A DNA stretch of 34,709 bases, from the NCBI GenBank assembly GCA_001683905.1, contig LXQK01000012.1, forward strand, positions 1-34,709. Reading direction: 5' to 3'. This document shows positions 16,618-23,936 of the stretch, one piece after another (within the stretch, counting starts at the first letter, position 1; each line of letters begins with the position of its first letter). The translations under genes and the position numbers were made by a program. Source of the DNA: Marivirga sp. ANT-B6. GTDB lineage: Bacteria > Bacteroidota > Bacteroidia > Cytophagales > Cyclobacteriaceae. The notes beneath the pieces were generated by a model, which was not told where the DNA came from, did no database searches, and saw only the letters and a list, made by a program, of their open reading frames with translations.

Positions 16618-18012
16618 TCAGGAAAGATTCTCACTTACTTCTTTAATGAAAATCCTCACCCGTTTTATACGCCGGGTATCAACTGAAACAACGGTAAAGA
16701 CAAATCGATCGTATGTCACCTTTTCCCCGGCCCGAGGTAACTTCGAATACATTTCCAGAAGCAAACCACCGAGGGATTCGCTTTCTCCTTTGATATCTTC
16801 AAAAATTACTGGATCGACATTGGCAATTTTGCAAAAATCGTTCAACGATGTTTTGCCTTCAAAAATATAGGTGTTCTCATCCAGCTTATTGTAAGCAATG
16901 TCATCATCATCAAATTCATCATTAATCTCACCGACGATTTCCTCAATGATATCCTCCAAAGTAATTAACCCTGAAGTTCCGCCGTATTCATCAACAACGA
17001 TGGCCATATGCACGCGCTTATCTTGAAAATCCTTTAGTAGGCTATCAATTTTTTTACTGTCAGGAATGAAAAACCCCGGTCTCAGTAAAGTTTGCCATTC
17101 GAATGTTTCCTCATTTTCAAGAAAAGGAAGCAAATCCTTGATGTATAATACTCCTTCAATTTTGTCGATCGTTTCCCGATAAACCGGTACTCGGGAGTAC
17201 CCACTCTTGTTGATACGATCCATCAGTTCGTGGAAATCTGAATCGATATCAAAGGCAGTTATATCAAGTCTGGACCGCATCACCTGCCGAACAGAAAGGG
17301 TTCCAAAATTGACAATACCTTTAAGAATGCCCTTTTCTTCTTCCGAAGAGCTATTTCCTGTAATTTCCAAGGCATGGTTGAGCTCATCCACAGAAATGTT
17401 ATAGCCTCTTTTAACCACTCTTTTTTCTATAAAGTAGCTCAAATTCAACAACACCCATGATAAAGGCCTGAACACATAGTCGGCACCCTTAAGAAAAAGC
17501 GATACCTTTTTTGCAAAGTACAAATTGTTTTGATTGGCATACACCTTGGGTACAACTTCTCCAAAGAATACGATGGCAAATGTCACCACAAAAGTAAGAA
17601 TTGCTACAACCGCGCCTTCCGTTGTCTTTGAGCCTACGATTTCCCAGGATACAAAGGTAGACAAGGTAACAAAGGCAACGTTTACCAGATTGTTGATGAT
17701 AAGGATTGTGGCTAAAAGTCGTTTAGGATGATCCAGAAGGCTGACAAGACGTTGCTCAGCAAAGTCGCTACTCGTCTTGCATCGTGCTACTTCGTCAGGC
17801 GACAGCGAGAAAAAAGCAACCTCAGATCCGGATATCAAAGCAGACATCAACAGTAACGACGTCAGGATGAGGCCGTTTACAATATAAAATAGTAAGGGTG
17901 TATCCGTAGTTTCAGTTAGTTGAATAAGCAAATGAATGCTTCGAAAACATAGGCTCCCCGTCTGGTATAGAAAAAAACCACCCGGGAAAGGGTCATCTAA
18001 TGTAGATTCCAA
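16618..18012 (-). CDS. gldE: GldE, CNNM/CBS-domain membrane protein (gliding motility)
   Basis: A 464-residue protein. After an N-terminal extension (about 1-38), four hydrophobic segments form a CNNM-type transmembrane domain (about 40-185; ALISGSEVAFFSLSPDE and FFGEVVPKVYA are the family motifs). A CBS pair follows at about 240-355 (RQVMRSRLDITAFD, then RVPVYRETIDKIEGVLYIKDL and VDEYGGTSGLITLEDIIEEIVGEI), and a CorC_HlyC domain at the C-terminus (about 370-455). The family includes CorC-type Mg2+ transport-linked proteins; in Bacteroidota the copy next to gldD is GldE, a partner of GldD in gliding. It lies between ssb (21-base gap) and gldD (19-base gap), the conserved order. Confidence 0.95.
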   Translation of the reverse strand: MESTLDDPFPGGFFLYQTGSLCFRSIHLLIQLTETTDTPLLFYIVNGLILTSLLLMSALISGSEVAFFSLSPDEVARCKTSSDFAEQRLVSLLDHPKRLLATILIINNLVNVAFVTLSTFVSWEIVGSKTTEGAVVAILTFVVTFAIVFFGEVVPKVYANQNNLYFAKKVSLFLKGADYVFRPLSWVLLNLSYFIEKRVVKRGYNISVDELNHALEITGNSSSEEEKGILKGIVNFGTLSVRQVMRSRLDITAFDIDSDFHELMDRINKSGYSRVPVYRETIDKIEGVLYIKDLLPFLENEETFEWQTLLRPGFFIPDSKKIDSLLKDFQDKRVHMAIVVDEYGGTSGLITLEDIIEEIVGEINDEFDDDDIAYNKLDENTYIFEGKTSLNDFCKIANVDPVIFEDIKGESESLGGLLLEMYSKLPRAGEKVTYDRFVFTVVSVDTRRIKRVRIFIKEVSENLS

Positions 18013-18033
18013 AATTTAGTGTTTAAGTAAAAT

Positions 18034-18462
18034 CTAAAATGGCAGATCATCAGATTCTTCCGAGTCCTGGACAAAGGCTTTATTGCCTTCACTAGCACTC
18101 CCTGCATTACCTTGGTCAAATTCGCTGCCACCATTTTTGCCACCGAGCATCGTCATGTTGAGACCCCGGATTTTCGTCGTGTATTTGTTATTACCTTCTT
18201 TATCCTGCCAGCTATCGGTACGAAGTTTACCTTCTATATAAACCGACTGCCCCTTTTTCAAGTATTGTTCGGCCACTTTTGCCAGGCCGTCCCAGAGCTC
18301 TATCCTGTGCCACTCGGTTTGTGTTACCTTCTCACCATTCTTATTATAAGTTTCTGAAGTGGCAATGTTAAAATTGGCCACAACGGAGCCTCCTTCCAAA
18401 TGCCTCACTTCAGGGTCTGCACCTAAATTTCCAATCAAAATTACTTTATTTACCCCAGCCAT
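18034..18462 (-). CDS. ssb: Single-stranded DNA-binding protein
   Basis: A 142-residue protein. The OB-fold (about 1-105) begins AGVNKVILIGNLGADPEVR, followed by WHRIELWDGLAKVAEQYLKKGQSVYIEG, as in bacterial SSB. A glycine/serine linker leads to the acidic tip EESDDLPF, the DDLPF variant of the conserved DD(I/L)PF protein-interaction motif. It coats ssDNA and recruits repair proteins, which fits its place between mutY and recG. It follows mutY after 43 bases. Confidence 0.97.
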   Translation of the reverse strand: MAGVNKVILIGNLGADPEVRHLEGGSVVANFNIATSETYNKNGEKVTQTEWHRIELWDGLAKVAEQYLKKGQSVYIEGKLRTDSWQDKEGNNKYTTKIRGLNMTMLGGKNGGSEFDQGNAGSASEGNKAFVQDSEESDDLPF

Positions 18463-18505
18463 AGTCTTTCGTTTGAGTTAAAAAAATATTGTCTTATAAA
18501 ATTAG

Positions 18506-19588
18506 TTAAAAATTCCTTCCGTTCAAATAATTAACAATTAAAATAGGCTTTGGCAATAAATTAATTTCCTCAGAATTATACAATCCGAAACCGTACTTAT
18601 TTGTTACACTCATGGCTGTTTTTTTATCCTCCAATTGATAGTGGTAAAATTTTGCATGAATAATCTGATGTGTAAGTACGTGTTTATAGTTCGACGATTT
18701 TTCGAACAAAAAAGCCTGATTGGCCACTAATTCATTTAAAAAATCATCGTTTGGAACAAAATTCTCATGAAGTTCAGTTTCCTCTATCGCATGGAAATCG
18801 TAAAGTCCACTCCAAATGTCTTTACCGATTCTTTCTTTCATGAAGATTTTTTCCTGGTGGTGTACAATGATATAATGTAAATAACGCTTCTTCACCTTTA
18901 CTTTAGAGATCTTCACAGGCAGCAGGTGTTGCATTTGTAGCTGGCTAGCCACACAGCTTGTCTCAAAGCTGCATTCATGGCATTGAGGCATTTTTGGAGT
19001 ACAATGCAGGGCACCAAACTCCATGATGGCCTGATTATAGGTGGCAGGGTCATCTGCGCTGATCAGTTGCTCAGCGAGCCTCTCAAACACCTTCCTTCCC
19101 CTACCGCTAAGAATATCCTCGTCGATGCCAAAAATTCGCGACAACACCCTGAAGACGTTGCCATCTAAAACCGCGACGTTTTCATGGTATGCAAAAGAGG
19201 CAATAGCTGCTGCAGTATAACTTCCCACCCCTGGCAGTTGAAGTAACGCTTGGTAATTATTTGGGAATGAACCCTGATATTCCGCTACAATTTTTTTTGC
19301 ACAGGCATGTAAGTTTCTAGCCCTGGAGTAATATCCCAGCCCTTGCCAGAGTCTAAGCACGTCGCGCTCATCCGCCTTGGCTAAAGAAGCTACTGTTGGA
19401 TAAGTTGTTACAAAATTATAATAATAAGGCAAGCCCTGCTGTACACGCGTTTGTTGTAGGATGATCTCAGAAAGCCATATTCGATATGGATCGGTCGTCT
19501 CCCTCCAGGGAAGATCTCGCTTGTTTTTTTCATACCAGACGATCAGACCAGCGGCGAATTTTGAAGGTTCCAATGTTCTATTTTCCAT
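18506..19588 (-). CDS. mutY: A/G-specific adenine DNA glycosylase MutY
   Basis: A 360-residue protein. The helix-hairpin-helix/GPD core includes IWLSEIILQQTRV with catalytic Glu41, LPGVGSYTAAAIASFA (HhH, about 118-133) and VLDGNVFRVLSR with catalytic Asp142. The [4Fe-4S] loop has C196-X6-C203-X2-C206-X5-C212. The C-terminal NUDIX-like domain (about 230-360) recognises 8-oxoguanine. It removes adenine mispaired with 8-oxoguanine. It is first in the minus-strand run, with a -7 element TACCTTTG 30 bases upstream, and diverges from the HU gene across 152 bases. Confidence 0.97.
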   Translation of the reverse strand: MENRTLEPSKFAAGLIVWYEKNKRDLPWRETTDPYRIWLSEIILQQTRVQQGLPYYYNFVTTYPTVASLAKADERDVLRLWQGLGYYSRARNLHACAKKIVAEYQGSFPNNYQALLQLPGVGSYTAAAIASFAYHENVAVLDGNVFRVLSRIFGIDEDILSGRGRKVFERLAEQLISADDPATYNQAIMEFGALHCTPKMPQCHECSFETSCVASQLQMQHLLPVKISKVKVKKRYLHYIIVHHQEKIFMKERIGKDIWSGLYDFHAIEETELHENFVPNDDFLNELVANQAFLFEKSSNYKHVLTHQIIHAKFYHYQLEDKKTAMSVTNKYGFGLYNSEEINLLPKPILIVNYLNGRNF

Positions 19589-19617
19589 TTTTTATTCGGG
19601 CCTAAACCCACAACTTA

Positions 19618-19625
19618 CAAAGGTA
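19618..19625 (-). promoter_or_regulatory. -7 promoter element TACCTTTG for mutY
   Basis: Minus-strand TACCTTTG matches TAnnTTTG exactly, about 30 bases before the mutY ATG. Identical octamers precede the TonB receptor and glmM. It would be the promoter of the mutY-ssb-gldE-gldD-recG unit. Confidence 0.6.
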
Positions 19626-19667
19626 TATTTTTGACGTTATTTATTTTTTATTTACTGCCTCAACCTA

Positions 19668-19675
19668 TAACTTTG
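19668..19675 (+). promoter_or_regulatory. -7 promoter element TAACTTTG for the HU-family gene
   Basis: Plus-strand TAACTTTG (within CCTATAACTTTG) matches TAnnTTTG, 65 bases before the chosen GTG. It supports the downstream GTG start, since the longer ORF-track start at 19690 would leave almost no leader. Confidence 0.5.
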
Positions 19676-19740
19676 TAAGATCAAAATAGGTGGTTCTTAG
19701 TATTTTAAAGAATTATTTAAACTCTAAATTAAAAAAAACA

Positions 19741-20043
19741 GTGACTAAAGCAGAGGTAATTTCACAGATTTCGGAAAAAACAGGAATCGATAAAGCGGAT
19801 GTTCAAACTACAGTTGAAGCCTTTTTCAGTGTGATAAAAGGATCGATGGCTGATGGCGAAAACATCTACGTTCGTGGGTTTGGCAGCTTTGTTAACAAAA
19901 AGAGAGCTAAAAAAATAGCAAGGAATATTTCCAAAAATACCGCCATTGTTATTGATGAACATTTTGTTCCTAGTTTCAAGCCATCAAAAGTTTTTGTTGA
20001 AAGAATAAAATCCAGTAAAAAAGTTAGACAAACCGTAAGTTAA
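19741..20043 (+). CDS. HU/IHF-family DNA-binding protein (GTG start)
   Basis: The ORF track starts at 19690, but the family begins at TKAEVISQISEKTG, so GTG at 19741 is the better start and gives 100 residues. DNA-binding hallmarks: helix pair in the N-terminal half (IDKADVQTTVEAFFSVIKGSM), then YVRGFGSFVNKKRAKKIARN with the beta-arm, and the arm-tip region VPSFKPSKVFVERI that carries the intercalating Pro in HU proteins. The basic tail (KSSKKVRQTVS) is slightly longer than in E. coli HU. It bends and compacts DNA as a dimer. It diverges from mutY and is followed by a strong hairpin. Confidence 0.93.
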   Translation: MTKAEVISQISEKTGIDKADVQTTVEAFFSVIKGSMADGENIYVRGFGSFVNKKRAKKIARNISKNTAIVIDEHFVPSFKPSKVFVERIKSSKKVRQTVS

Positions 20044-20054
20044 TCAAACTTATT

Positions 20055-20095
20055 AAAGGCTTATTCCGTTACTTTACCGTTCGGATTAAGCCTTT
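20055..20095 (+). terminator. Terminator-like hairpin between HU and the TPR gene
   Basis: AAAGGCTTATTCCG pairs with CGGATTAAGCCTTT (14 bp, one mismatch) around a 13-base loop, followed by TATTATG. It ends only 4 bases before the TPR ATG at 20100. It terminates the HU transcript, and any readthrough would place it in the TPR leader. Confidence 0.75.
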
Positions 20096-20099
20096 TATT

Positions 20100-20939
20100 A
20101 TGTTCAAATCGCCCTATTTCATTTTATTCATTGCGCTTGCCCTGATTGTTGCCTTGTTTTTACTACCCAAAGTTGTGGTAAATAACGAGGAAAAACAACT
20201 TTCTGAAGAAGAACACTCCCCCGACGACGGCCACGACCATGGCCCCGATGAATCTCCTGCCACAGCAGTCCATAGTGCCACCCTATCAGCATCTGACGAA
20301 GAAAATATAAAAGTTTTAAGAGAAAATATATTTAATAGCGTTAATAAAGAAAAAAGTGCTACATTTGCGGATTCGTTAGCAACCTTGTTCAGGAGCATGA
20401 GCAGGTACGATAGCGCCGCAAAGTATGTAGAACACATAGCTACCTTGCAGCCGGGCCAACAAACGTGGCTAAGGGCGGGCAATAGTTATTATGATGCTTT
20501 TAGCTTTGCTGTCGATCAGAAGAAGTTGACATATTTAGGTGAAAAAGCGCGTGAATATTATTCACGCGCGTTGGAGGTAAATCCGGCATTGCTTGAGGCT
20601 AAAAGTAATATGGCCATGACCTATCTGTCTACAGACAACCCAATGCAGGGGATTGCGTTGTTGAGAGAGGTTTTGGTAACTGATCCCAATAATGAGCAGG
20701 CGCTATTCAACCTCGGGATTTTGTCGATCCAATCTGGTCAGTATGACCTGGCCATCGAAAGGTTTGAGAAGTTGGTTGAGCTATATCCCAATAATTTGCA
20801 AGCGCAGTTTTACCTGGGCGTGGGTTATTTTGAGGGCGGAAAAAAGGCAAAGGCCAGGAAACAGTTTGAAAAGGTAAAGCTTACAGATGCAGACCCTGCA
20901 GTGCAGGCCGCTATCGAAGGCTATATGGAAGAATTGTAA
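20100..20939 (+). CDS. Membrane-anchored TPR protein
   Basis: A 279-residue protein. An N-terminal hydrophobic helix (about 4-24, YFILFIALALIVALFLLP) anchors or exports it; no lipobox is seen. A His/Asp-rich linker (SPDDGHDHGPDE) follows. Then a helical region (about 70-140), and tetratricopeptide repeats from about 155: YYSRALEVNPALLEAKSNMAM, GIALLREVLVTDPNNEQALFNLG, AIERFEKLVELYPNNLQAQFYLG and KARKQFEKVKLTDAD. TPRs mediate protein contacts. In Cytophagales a TPR protein regularly lies between the HU-family gene and rng, so it may be a conserved neighbour; the function is unknown. The ATG sits 4 bases past the terminator hairpin; the start is still preferred because the anchor helix follows at once. 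Confidence 0.85.
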   Translation: MFKSPYFILFIALALIVALFLLPKVVVNNEEKQLSEEEHSPDDGHDHGPDESPATAVHSATLSASDEENIKVLRENIFNSVNKEKSATFADSLATLFRSMSRYDSAAKYVEHIATLQPGQQTWLRAGNSYYDAFSFAVDQKKLTYLGEKAREYYSRALEVNPALLEAKSNMAMTYLSTDNPMQGIALLREVLVTDPNNEQALFNLGILSIQSGQYDLAIERFEKLVELYPNNLQAQFYLGVGYFEGGKKAKARKQFEKVKLTDADPAVQAAIEGYMEEL

Positions 20940-20988
20940 AAATTTAGAATATAAAATAATATAAACACTAACATTAAATTTAAAAATT

Positions 20989-21078
20989 ATGCCTTGTGGT
21001 AAAAAAAGAAAGCGACATAAAATAGCAACGCACAAAAGAAAGAAGCGCCTTAGAAAAAACAGACATAAGAAGAAATAA
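20989..21078 (+). CDS. AURKAIP1/COX24-type small basic protein
   Basis: A 29-residue ORF, too short for the track: MPCGKKRKRHKIATHKRKK then RLRKNRHKKK. It is almost wholly Lys/Arg/His. It matches the COX24/AURKAIP1 C-terminal domain annotated in many Bacteroidota and related to mitochondrial mS38 and the mycobacterial bS22 ribosomal protein. By that relation it probably binds the small ribosomal subunit, although this is not shown for Bacteroidota in my knowledge. It lies 49 bases after the TPR gene and 101 bases before rng, an RNA-processing gene, with no terminator visible between them, so co-transcription is likely. Start codon ATG; no Shine-Dalgarno. Confidence 0.85.
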   Translation: MPCGKKRKRHKIATHKRKKRLRKNRHKKK

Positions 21079-21179
21079 TATTTTGCCGTATATCTTCATG
21101 TCAATGATGGGGTATCCGGCTATTTTTCTAATTATACACATCAGAAAGGAAATTATTTTCAACCTTTAATCTTAAAGTA

Positions 21180-22736
21180 TTGAGTAACGAATTAGTTATA
21201 AATTCTACTCAAAATGGATGTCGTATAGCCCTTTTAAAGGATAAAAGTCTTGTAGAATTCCACTACGATGAGAGTGGAAATCAGTTTACGGTTGGTGATA
21301 TTTACCTGGGTACGGTTAAAAAAGTAATCCCCGGGCTCAATGCCGCATTTATAGATATTGGATACGAAAAAGATGCATTTTTGCATTACCTGGACCTTGG
21401 TCCTCAGGTTTCGTCACTTAATAAATTCACCAAACTAGCGCTTTCCAAGAAAAATACTGCCTTAAAGTTATCTAAGTTTAAGCTTGAATCTGATATCGAC
21501 AAGCTCGGTAAAATCACGCAGGTTCTAACGAAAAATCAACAGATCCTTGTACAGGTAGTTAAAGAACCTATTTCAACAAAAGGGCCTCGGCTTTCATGCG
21601 AGTTATCTATTGCAGGACGTTACATCGTTTTAGTACCGTTCTCCAATACAGTAAATGTCTCCAAGAAAATTACCGACAACGAGGAACGTAAGCGCCTGGT
21701 GCGTTTGCTGTCTTCCATCAAGCCAGATAATTTTGGTATTATTATCCGTACAGTTGCCTCGAAGAAAGAAGTAGCTGAGCTCGACAAGGATCTTCGGAAC
21801 CTGGTAGAAATCTGGGAAAACGGCGCCACAAAGCTGGTGAATGCCAACCCTCGCGATAAGGTGATTGGCGAAATGAGTCGTGCGTCATCTATACTACGGG
21901 ATATGCTCAATGAATCTTTTGATAGCATAACGGTGGACGATAAACAAATTTTGGAGGAAGTAAAAAGCTATATTCATAAGATTGCTCCTGAAAAGGAAAA
22001 AATTGTAAAGCAGTACAACGGCAAAGCGAAAATCTTCGAAAGCTTTGGTATAGAGAAGCAATTTAAGTCTTTATTTGGCCAGTCAGTAAGCCTTACCGGC
22101 GGTGGATATCTGATCATCGAGCATACAGAAGCTTTGCATGTAATAGACGTGAATAGCGGAAACAAGTCTAATGCTGAAAAAGACCAGGAAGCTACCGCAG
22201 TGAGTGTCAACATCGAGGCTGCCAAGGAAATTGCCCGACAACTTCGGCTGAGAGACATGGGCGGAATCATTGTCATCGACTTCATCGATATGAAGAAAGC
22301 AGAAAATAAAAAACTGCTTTACGACAAGATGAAGGATGAAATGAAGTTCGACAGATCCCGGTTTACGATTCTTCCCCTCACAAAATTTGGGCTGATGCAA
22401 ATTACCCGCCAACGGGTAAGGCCGGAGATGAATATTGCTACCAAGGAAAAATGCCCTACCTGTAACGGAACAGGTAAAATAACGGCCTCAATTCTGGTTT
22501 CTGATTTAATAGAGAAAAACCTCGATTACATCCTGGCCAAGCAAAACAACAGCAAGGTAACGATCGCCTTACACCCATACCTATTTGCTTACTTTAAAAA
22601 AGGAGTAATGTCGCGTCAGGTGAAATGGTTTTTTAAATATTACAAATGGGTTAAACTAGACAAAGATTCCTCCCTTGGCGTAACGGAATATAAATTCCTC
22701 AACGAAGTAGGTGATGAAATAGACATTATCGTTTAG
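21180..22736 (+). CDS. rng: Ribonuclease G/E family endoribonuclease
   Basis: A 518-residue protein starting at TTG (21180), chosen because SNELVINSTQNG is the usual Bacteroidota RNase G start. An S1-type RNA-binding region spans about 35-130 (GDIYLGTVKKVIPGLNAAFIDIG), with a Bacteroidota-style insertion around 80-115. The catalytic DNase I-like domain has HVIDVNSG with Asp323 and IIVIDFIDM with Asp367, the pair that binds Mg2+. The Zn-link CPTC at 425-428 supports a dimer of dimers. It lacks the long disordered RNase E tail, so it is RNase G-like. It matures rRNA ends (16S 5' end in E. coli) and degrades mRNA. It follows the COX24-like gene by 101 bases. Confidence 0.96.
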   Translation: MSNELVINSTQNGCRIALLKDKSLVEFHYDESGNQFTVGDIYLGTVKKVIPGLNAAFIDIGYEKDAFLHYLDLGPQVSSLNKFTKLALSKKNTALKLSKFKLESDIDKLGKITQVLTKNQQILVQVVKEPISTKGPRLSCELSIAGRYIVLVPFSNTVNVSKKITDNEERKRLVRLLSSIKPDNFGIIIRTVASKKEVAELDKDLRNLVEIWENGATKLVNANPRDKVIGEMSRASSILRDMLNESFDSITVDDKQILEEVKSYIHKIAPEKEKIVKQYNGKAKIFESFGIEKQFKSLFGQSVSLTGGGYLIIEHTEALHVIDVNSGNKSNAEKDQEATAVSVNIEAAKEIARQLRLRDMGGIIVIDFIDMKKAENKKLLYDKMKDEMKFDRSRFTILPLTKFGLMQITRQRVRPEMNIATKEKCPTCNGTGKITASILVSDLIEKNLDYILAKQNNSKVTIALHPYLFAYFKKGVMSRQVKWFFKYYKWVKLDKDSSLGVTEYKFLNEVGDEIDIIV

Positions 22737-22760
22737 CTCCCGGAAAAGTTTCGGTTGATC

Positions 22761-22794
22761 ATATATAACCCATCAAATGGCATGGGTTATATAT
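22761..22794. terminator. Perfect hairpin between rng and the convergent UbiA gene
   Basis: ATATATAACCCAT pairs with ATGGGTTATATAT (13 bp) around CAAATGGC. It lies 24 bases after the rng stop and overlaps the last codons and the stop of the convergent prenyltransferase gene. No long U-tract follows on either strand. It probably serves as a bidirectional transcription end. Confidence 0.6.
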
Positions 22795-23645
22795 ATCACC
22801 AGAAAAAAGATGTTTAGGCATACCGCCGATATCGTATTAAGCTGCATCGTAGACTTAAAATTAGCCGCCCTGGCATCCTTTCTTACCCTTCCAAACCAAT
22901 AGAAAAAATAGAGCAGCATAGGCAAAATAAATACCTGAAAAAGGATTGCTTCTCTGGGGGAGAAGTACTGGAGAAAGAATAAAATGAAGCCAATATTTGC
23001 CAGTACAAAAACACCCGCTGTAAACATGAAGGTGCCCTTGATCCCCAGCCTGATACTCAACGTATAATCACCTCTCCGCGAATCCTCTTCGTGCTGGTAA
23101 ATCTGCGTCATCGGGTATGACCCCCACAGCAGGACCGAACTTAAAAATGCAGGAAATAAAACCGCCTCCTGTAACGACGCCGACAAAGTGAGCTGGTTGA
23201 TCCCGATATAAATCATTATAAAAGTAAAAAAACCCTGAAAAAGTCCTGCCATCAACCATCCTCCAAAGGGGTATTTCTTTAACCGGATCGACGGATGACT
23301 ATAGGCTTTTGAAATTAACCCATAAATCAACAGCATAAGCGCAAACTCAAGGCTGATAAAAACCCCCATGATAAGCGCGATCAGATCAAAAAATAAAGAG
23401 GTATAATATAGTTCTTTTCGAACTGGTGGTGGATTTTCCAATCCACCGATACTAGACTCATCTTTATCGAAATAGCTATTATAACCATTGCTGGCAGGGT
23501 ATAAAAAGAGGTGGAGAATAACAAAAACCAGCAGCGTATACCCTGTGTTGGCAGATGGTGAAATGCTCAGTGCAAATAAAAATACGGGCATCAAGTAGAA
23601 AGAAAAAGGAATTCTCAAATGAAGCCATGTTGATTTGTGGAGCAT
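22773..23645 (-). CDS. UbiA-family prenyltransferase
   Basis: A 290-residue polytopic membrane protein with about eight hydrophobic segments. The first Asp-rich motif is NGYNSYFDKDE (Asn53 to Asp62) and the second, QIYQHEEDSRRGD, precedes TLSIRLG as in UbiA enzymes. In that second motif the usual leading Asp is Gln, while the later Glu/Asp residues are kept. UbiA enzymes attach a prenyl chain from a diphosphate to an aromatic ring at the membrane. The N-terminus LRIPFSFYLMPVFLFAL differs from typical MenA or UbiA. It diverges across 291 bases from a type III polyketide synthase, whose aromatic product would be a natural acceptor; this is inference. Confidence 0.85.
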   Translation of the reverse strand: MLHKSTWLHLRIPFSFYLMPVFLFALSISPSANTGYTLLVFVILHLFLYPASNGYNSYFDKDESSIGGLENPPPVRKELYYTSLFFDLIALIMGVFISLEFALMLLIYGLISKAYSHPSIRLKKYPFGGWLMAGLFQGFFTFIMIYIGINQLTLSASLQEAVLFPAFLSSVLLWGSYPMTQIYQHEEDSRRGDYTLSIRLGIKGTFMFTAGVFVLANIGFILFFLQYFSPREAILFQVFILPMLLYFFYWFGRVRKDARAANFKSTMQLNTISAVCLNIFFLVIYITHAI

Positions 23646-23936
23646 ATAATGGGTTATTTAAAACAAGTTATCACTTTTTTGCTTAATATAGAAGATCTAT
23701 CCAAATAGGACGAGATAATCCTTCTATGATGACAGAACAGGGTATAGCTCGAATGAAAATCAAAAGCAAGGGTTTTACTTTAAGTGACGAGTATCTTGTA
23801 CTACACACTTTGATCTATATCCAAACGCCTACTTTTTTCAGTCATGCGCCTTAAAACTAAGCCTACGGATTAAAACTGTTGAATTAAAAATAAATAGGGC
23901 ATTCCTGTACATCATTATTTAAAAGATATAACTCAT
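23646..23936. other. Divergent intergenic region between UbiA and the type III PKS
   Basis: Just under 300 bases between two divergent genes that both need promoters. I found no exact TAnnTTTG element. A 42-residue ORF (23726-23854, plus, starting MMTEQGIARM) is possible but has no recognisable family. No tRNA, repeat or hairpin of note. Confidence 0.4.

Noticed and set aside
19690-19740. N-terminal extension of the HU-family protein in the ORF track
   Set aside because: The extra 17 residues (VLSILKNYLNSKLKKTV) do not belong to the family, and the GTG at 19741 gives the expected start; the extension would also leave almost no leader after the likely promoter.
20114-22412. Minus-strand ORFs opposite the TPR and rng genes
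   Set aside because: Shadows of strong coding frames.
23726-23854. 42-residue ORF in the UbiA-PKS intergenic region
   Set aside because: No family, no promoter evidence and a length within chance expectation; mentioned only in the intergenic entry.
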